A DNA stretch of 50,627 nt, from positions 1 to 50,627 of the forward strand of contig JAMPFB010000010.1 of the NCBI GenBank assembly GCA_023664735.1, read 5' to 3'. A program made the translations under genes and the position numbers. Shown piece after piece: positions 26,272 through 35,118 of the stretch (position 1 is the stretch's first letter; every line of letters begins with the position of its first letter). Under the pieces are notes generated by a model. That model had not been told where the DNA came from. It saw only the letters and a list, made by a program, of their open reading frames with translations, and searched no databases. This DNA comes from Robinsoniella sp. (GTDB taxonomy: Bacteria > Bacillota > Clostridia > Lachnospirales > Lachnospiraceae).

Positions 26272-26357
26272 TTTCCCTTAAATTTTAGCAGAGAATAAGG
26301 GAAAGTCAATATATTAAGGAGAAATTCCCTTAATAGCATTGTTATTTTAAGGGAATT
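26272..26357 (-). promoter_or_regulatory. Promoter of the fic gene with four TTCCCTTAA operator half-sites
   Basis: On the minus strand TTGACT (26304-26309) and TAAAAT (26282-26287) are 16 bases apart. The element TTCCCTTA(A) occurs at 26272-26282, 26296-26304, 26323-26333 and 26347-26357, in alternating orientation, giving two palindromic pairs with similar centre spacing (about 24 bp). One pair covers the -10 region and spacer, the other lies just upstream of the -35 box. Confidence 0.75.
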
Positions 26358-26620
26358 TATGTAAAGAACTATATAAACAAAATACCACGGTCATCATAAA
26401 CGCTGGCAGTGTTACTATTACCACAACGGATTGCCATTTTCTTCTGCTTGGCCTTTTCAAACATAAACTGTGGAAGTAATAAATGTGGTGCCAAAGGAAC
26501 TGCTTCTTCCGACAGCTATGTATTTGAAAAGGACAAAAAATAACACCGCCATGCTGAGCCAACATAGTGATGTCGTTTTTAACATTCAAATTATTCAATT
26601 GTTGTATCAAATTTGCTTAA
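26358..26620. other. Non-coding or decayed stretch beside fic
   Basis: The minus strand can be read as an 87-codon frame, but its composition switches between protein-like stretches in different frames (for example FEKAKQKKMAIRCGNSNTAS in another frame). This looks like a frame-shifted old gene. I cannot name the family. Confidence 0.35.
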
Positions 26621-26800
26621 TCAGATAAGCAGGCTATTTGCATCCAATAAAAATTCCTTCACGCCCATCATCAAATAGCCATTTTCGTCATAACGAGGTT
26701 TCATACTCTTTTCAACAATGATTATTTTTTTGAAGGAGTCCATTGTATGCCCAAAGGACTGGGTTTCCTGTTCATACTTTTCCTGACTTGGAATCTCTAT
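26621..26800 (-). pseudogene. C-terminal remnant of an AAA-family ATPase (DUF4143-like)
   Basis: The frame reads EIPSQEKYEQETQSFGHTMD, SFKKIIIVEKSMKPRYDENG, YLMMGVKEFLLDANSLLI and then stops. That is the pattern of the extreme C-terminus of a family of archaeal/clostridial AAA ATPases with a PD-(D/E)XK-like tail. Upstream the protein-like sequence continues in another frame (EVAMEI), so a single-base deletion has occurred. The rest of the gene is missing; 26801-26967 holds nothing else I can support. Confidence 0.5.
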
Positions 26801-26967
26801 TTATTTCCATAGCAACCTCTATCTAATTTTTTTGCCGAAAACGGCATTTTTATTAGATGTTTTTTTGCAATATGTACAAATGCATCATTCCCCCATATAT
26901 TTTCCCTTTCATAGCCTTTATTTTCTTCGTTTAGCGTAAATCATCTTAATACCATCTAATTCTTCTC

Positions 26968-27813
26968 TTAATTACCATCTAATTTGGGCAAATTATTTAA
27001 GCTTATATTTCCCAACGTTTGTAACTGCTGTACTGCCAACTGCCAAAGTAATTCCATACGCTCTTTTTGATTCTTACCCTGATTTATCAAAACAGCATTA
27101 TAACTTTCCAAATTTGCAAGCACTAACAACTGATTTAGTGTTGCCACATCTCTCATATTTCCTTTTACTAGCGGATTTTCATCTCTCCATTGCTTCGCCG
27201 TCTTTCCAAACAAAACAACATTCAACATATCGGCTTCATTTGCATATGTATAGGTTATCTGTTCAGGAGTTAATTCTGGCGGTATTAAATTGTCTTTAAT
27301 TGCATTCGTATGTATTCTGTAATTCAGTTTAGAAATTTCTCTATTTAGATTCCAATTCAGAGATAAACGACTATTTTCATCTGTCTTTAATCTTCTATAA
27401 TCTTTCATAATATATAACTGGAATTCTGGAGAAATCCAAGTTGCGAAAGACATAGCAATATCACTATGAGCATATGTTCCTCCATAGCGTCCTGCCTTTG
27501 AAGTAATGCCGATTGCATTCATCTGTGTAATCCATTTAGTCGGCGTCATTACGAAACGATTTAACCCCGCCTCATTTTTAACCGCCTCGAATTGCACACG
27601 GTTAAAATCGGGATTATGCAATTCTTCCCAAACCCCCAAAAATTCTATCGTATTTCGATTACGCATCCAGTTTTGAATTACAAATCTCGGATCATCTTCA
27701 TTGCGATATTTTGCAATGTCTGTTAAAGAAATAAATTCGTTTTCAAAATTTGTTGTATAAATGCCAATATCAATACCTTTGGCATGAATTGTTTCCTTAA
27801 TAATTTTCCCCAT
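26968..27813 (-). CDS. KilA-N domain protein
   Basis: A 281-residue protein with an N-terminal KilA-N DNA-binding domain (residues 25-125): EFISLTDIAKYRNEDDPRFV, NWMRNRNTIEFLGVWEEL, and the TKWITQMNAIGITSKAGRYG to WISPEFQLYIMKDYRRLK part. The C-terminal half (RLSLNWNLNREISKLNYRIH onward) is a common companion region. KilA-N proteins come from phages and mobile islands and are thought to bind DNA. AAGGAGG precedes the ATG. Its presence supports the view that 21.7-28.1 kb is accessory DNA. Confidence 0.87.
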   Translation of the reverse strand: MGKIIKETIHAKGIDIGIYTTNFENEFISLTDIAKYRNEDDPRFVIQNWMRNRNTIEFLGVWEELHNPDFNRVQFEAVKNEAGLNRFVMTPTKWITQMNAIGITSKAGRYGGTYAHSDIAMSFATWISPEFQLYIMKDYRRLKTDENSRLSLNWNLNREISKLNYRIHTNAIKDNLIPPELTPEQITYTYANEADMLNVVLFGKTAKQWRDENPLVKGNMRDVATLNQLLVLANLESYNAVLINQGKNQKERMELLWQLAVQQLQTLGNISLNNLPKLDGN

Positions 27814-27854
27814 TGTTCCTCCTTGATATCACAATTATTCTCATCCCTCTTACC

Positions 27855-28079
27855 TTAGCATTTATTTCCTTCTGTGAGATATTCTGTTAAATAAGTATTT
27901 TCATCTTCCCACATTTCCCGATATGCATCAATATAAGACTTAACGCACCCCGGATAAATATACAAATACGTTCTGCACACCTTTTTATATAAGCCCAACA
28001 TTTTTTCATCGCAGGCAAAATCCAACAAGTAGTCAAGGAAATAGGATAATTCTTCTTCTGATACTTTCTTTCTACACAC
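27855..28079 (-). CDS. Hypothetical protein fragment (74 aa)
   Basis: A 74-codon frame rich in Tyr and acidic residues (YFLDYLLDFACDEKMLGLYK, YLYIYPGCVKSYIDAYREMW). The same frame extends upstream of the first ATG as DIYLPLVNDV, which looks like real protein, so the chosen start is probably internal to a longer, now broken gene. It begins 65 bp after the truncated end of RlmD. I do not recognise the family. Confidence 0.4.
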   Translation of the reverse strand: MCRKKVSEEELSYFLDYLLDFACDEKMLGLYKKVCRTYLYIYPGCVKSYIDAYREMWEDENTYLTEYLTEGNKC

Positions 28080-28111
28080 ATCATTGACTAATGGCAGATA
28101 AATATCCTAAG

Positions 28112-28146
28112 CTTTCTTGGTTGTTTCAATTCTTCTACCGCATCTA
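28112..28146 (-). pseudogene. Remnant of the C-terminal extension of the RlmD-like gene
   Basis: Just past the RlmD stop, another frame reads DAVEELKQPRKL. In Lachnospiraceae RlmD proteins I recall a long extension ending with PNAVEELK(Q/R)PR. A one-base shift at the GEGK codons and an internal deletion would explain both the early stop and this leftover. Confidence 0.45.
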
Positions 28147-29682
28147 AAGGCACTTTCCTTCGCCATCTCCAAATTCAACCTTAACATTTATAATGCTGTC
28201 TGGTGATTTGTGGGACAAAAGCACGATACTTTCCACATGCCCACTATGCCCAAACTGGTCCACTCCCCTCCCTCTCACTACCTCATACCCATTCTCCCCA
28301 AGATACTTCAAATCTCTTGCCAAAGTAGCGCTGTCACAGCTCACATATACAATCCGCTCCGGCTGCATCCTTACCATGGTATTCAAGCATGCTTCATCGC
28401 ATCCCTTCCTTGGAGGGTCTACTACGATTACATCAGCATAAATCCGTTCCTCTTCATACTTCCTAGGCAGTACCTCCTCTGCCCTTCCCACAAAAAACTC
28501 CGCATTTTCAATATGATTAATCCGTGCATTCTGCTTTGCATCCTCAATTGCCTGCTGCACAATTTCCACACCGTAAACCTGTTTTGCCTTTTTTGCCAGA
28601 AACAAGGAAATGGTTCCGATTCCACAATACAAATCCCACACGGTCTCCTTTCCTGTCAGCCCTGCATATTCCAAGGCAAGCCCATAGAGCTTTTCCGTCT
28701 GGACGGGGTTTACCTGATAAAAGGACAAGGGCGAAATCCTGAATTTGGTTTCTCCTATATAATCTACAATATAAGGCTCTCCCCATAAGGTTTCCACCTC
28801 ATCGCCCATAATCACATTGGTGTTTTTCGTATTTGGACTGATGGAAATACTCACAATTCTTTTGCTGCCTCTTTCTCCTGCATCATCCTGCCTGTTTTCC
28901 GTTTTTTCATTTACGCTGCTATCTTCTTCCGGCTCCTCTTCTGGCTTCCTTTCCAAAGTAAGTCCTTGCAAGCCTTCTGCAAATTCCCTGCTCTTTGGGA
29001 AGCTTTTTCCATTTATCACAAGGCAGACCATGATTTCGCCTGTGGCAAAGCCGGTACGAATCAACACATGGCGCACCAGACCTTTTCCACTTTGCTCATT
29101 ATAAGCAGGAATGTGATACCTTTCCATAAATGCAAGAATGTATTCCAGTATGACTTTATTTTCCTTTGATCCCAGACAACAATCGGTATTTGCCACGATG
29201 GAATGTGTCCTTCCTGCATAAAAGCCTGCAATCAGCTTTCCGTCTTTATCTGTTCCAATGGGATACTGCGCCTTATTTCTATAATGGTATGGCTCTTCCA
29301 TTCCTATTATTGGCTCCATAATCCGGTCTACCAGCTCTTTGGAAAATCCACCGATTCTCTGCAAATTATTTTTTATTTTATTTTCTTTCCACTCTAACTG
29401 CTTTTCATAGCTCATTGCCTGAATCTGGCATCCGCCGCATTGTCTGTGAAATGCACATTTCGGCTCAACACGAAAAGAAGAAGGCTTAAGCACCTTCTCT
29501 AACTTTCCATAGGCATAGCTCTTTTTTGCTTTAATGATTTTTACTTCTGCCTCATCCCCAATTATGGCATCCTTTACAAAAATGGGATATCCCTGATATT
29601 TTCCTATCCCTTCTCCATCTGAGCCTATATCTTCAATCATAATTGTAACTATGTCATTTTTCTTTAAATTTGTCTGTTCCAT
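28144..29682 (-). CDS. rlmD: 23S rRNA (uracil-5-)-methyltransferase, RlmD/RumA family
   Basis: A 512-residue protein. A TRAM domain (about 6-62) is followed by an iron-sulfur cysteine cluster (C-x5-C-GG-C in CAFHRQCGGC, plus a Cys in NTDCCLG). The SAM-binding domain has DLYCGIGTISLFLAKKA, and DPPRKGCD and VSCDSATLARDL contain the catalytic motif and nucleophile Cys. A low-complexity insert (KPEEEPEEDSSVNEKTENRQ) lies at about 250-270. The enzyme methylates uridine in 23S rRNA; whether this copy is RlmD or RlmCD is not decided by sequence alone. The C-terminus stops at GDGEGKCL and seems shortened relative to relatives. Confidence 0.9.
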   Translation of the reverse strand: MEQTNLKKNDIVTIMIEDIGSDGEGIGKYQGYPIFVKDAIIGDEAEVKIIKAKKSYAYGKLEKVLKPSSFRVEPKCAFHRQCGGCQIQAMSYEKQLEWKENKIKNNLQRIGGFSKELVDRIMEPIIGMEEPYHYRNKAQYPIGTDKDGKLIAGFYAGRTHSIVANTDCCLGSKENKVILEYILAFMERYHIPAYNEQSGKGLVRHVLIRTGFATGEIMVCLVINGKSFPKSREFAEGLQGLTLERKPEEEPEEDSSVNEKTENRQDDAGERGSKRIVSISISPNTKNTNVIMGDEVETLWGEPYIVDYIGETKFRISPLSFYQVNPVQTEKLYGLALEYAGLTGKETVWDLYCGIGTISLFLAKKAKQVYGVEIVQQAIEDAKQNARINHIENAEFFVGRAEEVLPRKYEEERIYADVIVVDPPRKGCDEACLNTMVRMQPERIVYVSCDSATLARDLKYLGENGYEVVRGRGVDQFGHSGHVESIVLLSHKSPDSIINVKVEFGDGEGKCL

Positions 29683-29706
29683 TTTTCTACACCAAGTTAG
29701 CTATTG

Positions 29707-30651
29707 CTAATTCATTTCCGTTGCTTTTACGTTGGATTCAAATAACCGGTTATATCCAAGCCAGCCTGTTTCCTTTGTTCCCTCTAAAAGCTCGGTGAAG
29801 GTTTCCATTTTGGCATCTGTATTATCTGCAAAATTAAGCGCCACCGCTTCAATAATAGCGGGCTTTTTGGGAGAGCCGTATTCATATTCCCCATGATGGG
29901 ACAAAATGCAGTGTTTGATTTCTCCGGCAACTTTCTTTGGGAAATCCGGTATTTTCCCAATTTTCTCCCCTATCATTTCACTGCCAATTACAATGTGCCC
30001 TAATAGCTGGCCTTCATCTGTATAATCATTTTGGGGAAACAGGGATAATTCCCTAGTCTTACCTATATCGTGAAGCATGGCTGCAGCTAAAAGCAAATCT
30101 CCATTTAAAACAGGGTATGCGCTTACGTAATAATCGCAAAGCTTTGTAACGCTCAGGGTATGCTCTAAAAGCCCTCCCACAAATCCATGGTGGACGCTTT
30201 TTGCAGCAGATGAGGATTTAAATGCCTTGATAAACTCCTTATCCTCCACAAAAAAGCTTTCCAGCAGTTTTTTTATGTAGGGATTTTCGATTTTCTTTAT
30301 GTAAGAAAGAATTTCTCCAAACATATCCTCTATATTTTTTTTGCTGACCGGAAGGTAATCGGAAGGATTATATTCCCCCTCCTGACATTTTCTAATCCGT
30401 TTGATGTTAATCTGGTTAGCTCCCTGAAAAGAATTTACCTCTCCATAAACCTCAATGTAATCAAATACATCAAAATCCCCAATTCCGGCACTGTTTGGCT
30501 CCCAGATTTTCCCATCTATTGTTCCGGTCTTATCCTGCAGAATAATATTTTCAAAGGGTTTCCCGTTTTTTGTCATGGCAGACTGTTTAAATTTGCATAA
30601 ATATATGTCAAATACTCTGTCTCCCTCTCTATAATCCTGAATATATTTCAT
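29707..30651 (-). CDS. yhaM: 3'-5' exoribonuclease YhaM family (OB fold plus HD domain)
   Basis: A 314-residue protein. The N-terminal OB-fold (about 10-90) has the segment NIILQDKTGTIDGKIWEP. The HD domain carries HHGFVGGLLEHTLSV and the HD pair in AAMLHDIGKTREL, with further ligands in LSHHGEYEYG. YhaM trims RNA and DNA 3' ends with manganese. Its ATG overlaps the stop of the upstream gene as TAATG, so translation is coupled to the HtrA-like gene. This is the normal length for the family. Confidence 0.92.
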   Translation of the reverse strand: MKYIQDYREGDRVFDIYLCKFKQSAMTKNGKPFENIILQDKTGTIDGKIWEPNSAGIGDFDVFDYIEVYGEVNSFQGANQINIKRIRKCQEGEYNPSDYLPVSKKNIEDMFGEILSYIKKIENPYIKKLLESFFVEDKEFIKAFKSSSAAKSVHHGFVGGLLEHTLSVTKLCDYYVSAYPVLNGDLLLAAAMLHDIGKTRELSLFPQNDYTDEGQLLGHIVIGSEMIGEKIGKIPDFPKKVAGEIKHCILSHHGEYEYGSPKKPAIIEAVALNFADNTDAKMETFTELLEGTKETGWLGYNRLFESNVKATEMN

Positions 30652-31967
30652 TACCTTTCTCCTTCCTTCAATGTCATTTCCACTTCCATATCTATATACT
30701 CTCCACCGCTGTAGCGTTTGATGGAAAGCCTTATGGTATCGCCGGGCGCCTTTGACAAAATCACATTTTTATATTCCTGAAAAGAACTAATATCCGTATA
30801 TTCCACCCGCACGATTACATCATTATTCAAAATACCGGCTTCCATCGCCGGGGACTGCATTGCCACTTCCGTTACATATGCCCCATAAGGCATCCCTCCG
30901 TTTTCATGCACTTCCCTTGTTACATCCATGCCGAAAATGCCTCCATAGGAAAGCGTCTCCCCATTGGATAGCTTTTCAATGCTTCCCTTCAACTCCGATA
31001 TTGCAATTGCCGACAAGATATCGCCATCCCTTAGCTCCATGGATTGTTTTGTAATCACTCCTAAAACTTCTCCGGACAAATTGATGAACACGCCGCTTGC
31101 ATTTTCGCTTCCATACATATCCGTATCCAATATTTTATACAGCCCGTCCGCCACATTCAAAGTGTTCCCGGTTGCCGTCACCACACCATAAGACAGGGAA
31201 CCACTTTGCCCTAAAGGGCTTCCAATAGCAACGACAGGCCTTCCCAGAATGGTACTTTTGTTAGAGACACCTAACTGGGCAATGGCAATTCCTTCCTTTT
31301 CCTCCGGACGCATTCCGGAATACTTCACACCATATATTCCAAGCCCTGTCTGATAATCTATTGCTTTCAGCTCTGCCGCCCTGACCATGCCGTTTTGAAA
31401 TGCCACATGATATTCGCTGGCATCGGATAATTGCGCTGCCTCCGCCAATATAAGATATTCCACCCCGTTATCGGCAACAATCACGCCCGAAATGCTATTC
31501 TCATTTTCAAAGGTTCCCTGAAGCCAGTCGCTGTCCTGACTGACTCCAGTAACAGTCGTCATGAAGGCTTCCGATTTGGAGGCAAGCTCATAGAGGCTTT
31601 CATAAATTGTTCCATATTTTTCCACGGATATCTCTCCTGTATCCGCTGTATCTATCTGCTGCAATATATTGGCTTCCAGCTCTTCCTGCAAATCATTTTC
31701 CGTAAGCATGGACTCTGGAAGAATCTCTTCCTCCTCTTCCGGAAATTCCACCTTGGTAATCTCTTCCGGATATAACTTATTGCTGATGACAGGCTCCAGT
31801 ATTAAAAAAGTAAAACAGGCAACCATGCCAAACACCACTGCCGAAAATGCAGTAATCATAGTCCGGCGGACAAGCTTTCTCCTGTTCACAGGGCGCTCTT
31901 TTATGGTTTCCCGCATAAAGTAAAAGGATTCGTTATTTTGTTCTGGTTTGTTTTCTTGTTGGTTCAT
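30651..31967 (-). CDS. Membrane-anchored HtrA-like protein with PDZ domain, catalytic triad absent
   Basis: A 438-residue protein with a cytoplasmic basic N-terminus, one membrane helix (about 38-58), an acidic linker, a trypsin-like fold (about 115-315) and a PDZ domain (about 335-430, AMQSPAMEAGILNNDVIVRV). Aligned by eye with DegP/HtrA, the active-site motif G-N-S-G-G is replaced by SENASG (Ser to Ala-290), the Asp of the DLAVLKI motif is replaced by Gly in TGLGIYGV, and the His of TNxHV is absent in YLILAEAAQL. It should therefore not cleave peptides; a scaffold or regulatory role is likely. AGGAG precedes the ATG, and it is translationally coupled to yhaM. Confidence 0.82.
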   Translation of the reverse strand: MNQQENKPEQNNESFYFMRETIKERPVNRRKLVRRTMITAFSAVVFGMVACFTFLILEPVISNKLYPEEITKVEFPEEEEEILPESMLTENDLQEELEANILQQIDTADTGEISVEKYGTIYESLYELASKSEAFMTTVTGVSQDSDWLQGTFENENSISGVIVADNGVEYLILAEAAQLSDASEYHVAFQNGMVRAAELKAIDYQTGLGIYGVKYSGMRPEEKEGIAIAQLGVSNKSTILGRPVVAIGSPLGQSGSLSYGVVTATGNTLNVADGLYKILDTDMYGSENASGVFINLSGEVLGVITKQSMELRDGDILSAIAISELKGSIEKLSNGETLSYGGIFGMDVTREVHENGGMPYGAYVTEVAMQSPAMEAGILNNDVIVRVEYTDISSFQEYKNVILSKAPGDTIRLSIKRYSGGEYIDMEVEMTLKEGER

Positions 31968-32020
31968 TTTGGGCTCCTTTTAAATTGAGGGGAGATGTAA
32001 AGGGGGATTGGAAGGGGGAC

Positions 32021-32168
32021 GTGGGAGCTGGGAGAGGCTGGAGTAGTCTTCCGGGCACGCTCTCGCTCTGCAAAGACGCAGCGGTACTAACGCACCAAAG
32101 GACGGTGCGTAAGGACCGGCGACTTTGCCAAGGCCCGGAAGACTACTCCAGCCTCTCCCAGCTCCCAC
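32021..32168 (+). repeat. Family 2 palindromic element, copy H
   Basis: Ends GTGGGAGCTGGGAGAGGCTG and its complement pair across 148 bp. The core reads ACGCTCTCGCTCTGCAAAGA, CGCAGCGGTACTAACGCACC, AAAGGACGGTGCGTAAGGAC, CGGCGACTTTGCC. The inner hairpin ACGCACC/GGTGCGT is perfect. The core aligns with the family 1 core in copy C orientation. Confidence 0.92.
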
Positions 32169-32328
32169 TGTGTATCGAATAGCCGTGTCTGCATCTATAT
32201 TTATATCTACAGCTGTAGCTATATCTATACCCATTATTCATATTTACCCGCTTTAAAACGCCCCTTTTCCAGTTTGAAATGATATCGCCCTTTCTAAAGC
32301 CATTTCAAAAGGTAGTGGCTGAGTAAAA

Positions 32329-32562
32329 ACAGCAACAGAGGGATGAGAGCGGAGCTGCTGCATTGTTTTGGATGGCGATTTTCCTTAACAGCCTGCTCAA
32401 TAACCTAGGGGAAAATTGCCACGGATGGCAATTTTAGGCATATTGCGCCATGGACGGCGCTATATGCCGACCCGTACGGTACCAACACCCAAAATCAGGC
32501 TGTTTAGGAAAATCGCCATCCAAAACACCGCAGCAGCTCCGCTCTCATCCCTCTGTTGCGTC
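32329..32562 (+). repeat. Family 3 palindromic element, copy J
   Basis: The arms ACAGCAACAGAGGGATGAGA onward and their complement ending CTCTGTTGCGT pair over about 60 bases. The centre has two hairpins: AAAATTGCC/GGCAATTTT with loop around ACGGAT, and GGCATATTGCGCC/GGCGCTATATGCC with loop ATGGAC. CCTAGG-like and CCGTACGG short palindromes flank them. 160 bp separate it from copy H. The gap 31968-32718 holds only H, J and the mutS2 promoter. Confidence 0.92.
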
Positions 32563-32669
32563 CCCCCGCCAACCCCTCCCACCCTTTCAACTCCTTCAAC
32601 CCTTCACTCCCCTAAGTATATCCGATACCACCTTTCTTGTAAAGCTTCGTGGCTTTTTTTTCGGATATG

Positions 32670-32678
32670 TGTTATACT
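32670..32678 (+). promoter_or_regulatory. Probable extended -10 promoter of mutS2
   Basis: TGTTATACT fits the extended -10 pattern TGnTATAAT. No good -35 box is visible at 17 bases. The distance to the mutS2 ATG is about 40 nt, with GAGGAA just before it. Confidence 0.5.
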
Positions 32679-32718
32679 GAATGATACAGTTGATCCATTA
32701 CAGATTATCGAGGAATAA

Positions 32719-35094
32719 ATGATGATAAACAAAAAAGCCCTACGCATATTAGAATATAATAAAATAATAGATTTATTAGTGGAAAAGGCTTCTTCCCAGC
32801 CGGGAAAAGAGCTGTGTAAGAGTCTCATCCCCATGCTTGAGCTGGATGAGATTCAGTTAGCACAGACTTACACTAAGGATGCCCTGTCACGGCTGTTTAA
32901 AAAGGGAAATACTTCCTTTGGAGGGAACAGGGATTTGTCTTATGTGTGTAAGCATTTGGAGGTGGGCGGTTCTTTAAATGCCACTGAGCTTTTGCAGATT
33001 GCCGCTCTTTTGGAAAATGTGGCACGTATAAAAGCTTATGGACGCTCTGACGGAAAAGAGCTGACTGACAGTCTTGACAGCTTTTTTGATGAGCTTGAGC
33101 CTCTTACCCAGCTAAGCAGCGAACTAAGACGCTGCATTTTATCGGAAGAGGAAATTGCTGATGATGCCAGTTCTGCCCTTCGGCATATCCGCAGGCAGAT
33201 GGGCATAACCGGAGATAAGATTCACAGCCAGTTAAATTCCATGGTAAACGGCTCTTACCGCACTTATTTGCAGGATGCTGTTATTACCATGCGGAATAAC
33301 CGTTATTGCATACCGGTAAAGGCGGAATATAAAAGTCAGGTGCCCGGCATGATTCACGACCAGTCCGGAAGCGGCTCCACTCTATTTATTGAGCCTTCTG
33401 CCATTATTGAATTAAACAATAAAATAAAGGAGCTTTCCCTGCAGGAAAAAGAGGAAATCGAAAAAATCCTTAAAGAGCTTTCTCTTTTGTGCAGCGAGCA
33501 TACTTTTACCTTAAAGCGAAACGTAGAGCTTATGACCTTTTTGGATTTTACCTTTGCAAAGGCATCCCTTGCCATGGAGCAAAATGCCACGGAGCCGGTT
33601 TTTAACCAGCGGGGCTATATGAATATTCGCAAAGGCAGGCATCCGCTTTTGCCAAAGGATAAAGTAGTTCCTATTGATATTTATTTAGGAGATGCCTTTC
33701 ATCAGTTAATCATAACCGGGCCAAATACAGGAGGCAAGACCGTTTCCTTGAAAACGGTAGGCTTGTTTACCCTGATGGGGCAGGCAGGGCTGCATATTCC
33801 TGCCTTAGACCGAAGCGAACTGAGTATTTTTACAAATGTATTTGCAGATATTGGGGATGAACAGAGTATTGAGCAGAGCTTATCCACCTTTTCTTCCCAT
33901 ATGACTAATATTGTGCATATTTTAAACGAGGCGGATTCCCTCTCTCTCTGCCTTTTTGATGAATTGTGCGCCGGTACGGACCCTACAGAGGGAGCTGCAC
34001 TGGCTATTGCCATATTGGAGTATTTAGGGAAAAAGCAATCCTTTGTTATGGCAACTACCCACTATAGTGAATTGAAGGTTTATGCCTTATCCGGCAGTCA
34101 GGTGGAAAATGCCTGCTGTGAATTTGATGTGGAAACCCTAAGCCCTACCTATCGTTTGTTAATCGGTATACCCGGAAAAAGTAATGCTTTTGCCATTTCC
34201 GGTAAGCTGGGGCTATCCGATTCCATTATTGAAGCCGCAAGGCACCAGCTTTCTACAGAGGAAGAAAGCTTTGAAGATTTATTGTCGGATTTGGAAAGCA
34301 GCCGCAGGACAATTGAAAAAGAGCAATTGGAAATCGAAACCTACAAACAGGAAATTGAGGCTTTAAAAAAGCAACTGGAAGCAAAGCAGGATAAGCTGGA
34401 GGCTTCCAGAGAACGCATTTTAAGAGAAGCCAATGAAGAGGCAAGGGATATCCTGCAGGAAGCAAAGGCTTTTGCAGATGAAACAATCCGCTCCTTCCAA
34501 AAATACGGTTCCAACGCCTCCATGAAGGAAATGGAACAAAAGCGCAATAATGTTCGGGAAAAGATTTCCGAAAAAAATTCCGGTCTTTCCCAAAAAGAAA
34601 AGAAACCACAAAAAAGCAGCCTAAAGCCCAGCCAGATTCAACTAGGAGACAGTGTAAAGGTGCTGTCCATGAATGTAAAGGGCACTATCAGCTCCAGACC
34701 TGATGCAAAAGGAATGCTTTTCGTACAATGCGGCATTATTCGTTCAAAGGTGCATATAAGCGATATTATTCTTTTACAGGAAGAGGACATAAAGGCTCCT
34801 AATTTATCCCGTGGAAAAAACGGGCATATGAGCTTGTCCAAGGCATCCCATATTTCCCCGGAAATCAATCTTTTGGGAAAAACCGTTGACGAAGCCATTT
34901 CCGCATTGGATAAATATCTGGATGATGCTTATGTGACCCACCTGCCCAGCGTCCGCATTGTCCACGGCAAAGGAACAGGCGCCCTGCGCAGCGCAGTGCA
35001 AAATCACCTAAAAAAGCTTCCCTACGTAAAATCCTACCGCCTTGGAGAATTTGGCGAGGGGGATGCGGGAGTCACCATAGCGGAATTTAAATAA
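32719..35094 (+). CDS. mutS2: Endonuclease MutS2
   Basis: A 791-residue MutS2. The ATPase core has Walker A GPNTGGKTVS near residue 335, Walker B LCLFDELCAGTDPTEG, and the ATTHYSELK switch. A long coiled coil (about 515-640, rich in Glu, Lys and Gln) follows, then the Smr nuclease domain at the C-terminus with HGKGTGALR. MutS2 clears collided ribosomes and/or suppresses recombination depending on species. GAGGAA precedes the ATG; a second ATG follows directly. It opens a plus-strand run with the two-component system 24 bp downstream, probably cotranscribed. Confidence 0.96.
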   Translation: MMINKKALRILEYNKIIDLLVEKASSQPGKELCKSLIPMLELDEIQLAQTYTKDALSRLFKKGNTSFGGNRDLSYVCKHLEVGGSLNATELLQIAALLENVARIKAYGRSDGKELTDSLDSFFDELEPLTQLSSELRRCILSEEEIADDASSALRHIRRQMGITGDKIHSQLNSMVNGSYRTYLQDAVITMRNNRYCIPVKAEYKSQVPGMIHDQSGSGSTLFIEPSAIIELNNKIKELSLQEKEEIEKILKELSLLCSEHTFTLKRNVELMTFLDFTFAKASLAMEQNATEPVFNQRGYMNIRKGRHPLLPKDKVVPIDIYLGDAFHQLIITGPNTGGKTVSLKTVGLFTLMGQAGLHIPALDRSELSIFTNVFADIGDEQSIEQSLSTFSSHMTNIVHILNEADSLSLCLFDELCAGTDPTEGAALAIAILEYLGKKQSFVMATTHYSELKVYALSGSQVENACCEFDVETLSPTYRLLIGIPGKSNAFAISGKLGLSDSIIEAARHQLSTEEESFEDLLSDLESSRRTIEKEQLEIETYKQEIEALKKQLEAKQDKLEASRERILREANEEARDILQEAKAFADETIRSFQKYGSNASMKEMEQKRNNVREKISEKNSGLSQKEKKPQKSSLKPSQIQLGDSVKVLSMNVKGTISSRPDAKGMLFVQCGIIRSKVHISDIILLQEEDIKAPNLSRGKNGHMSLSKASHISPEINLLGKTVDEAISALDKYLDDAYVTHLPSVRIVHGKGTGALRSAVQNHLKKLPYVKSYRLGEFGEGDAGVTIAEFK

Positions 35095-35118
35095 CACTGC
35101 TTTTATAAGGAGGTATCC

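Noticed and set aside
31980..32234. Open frames of 65-84 codons on both strands across palindrome H
   Set aside because: They follow from the palindrome and its GC-rich arms; there is no ribosome site and the two strands code for each other's mirror.
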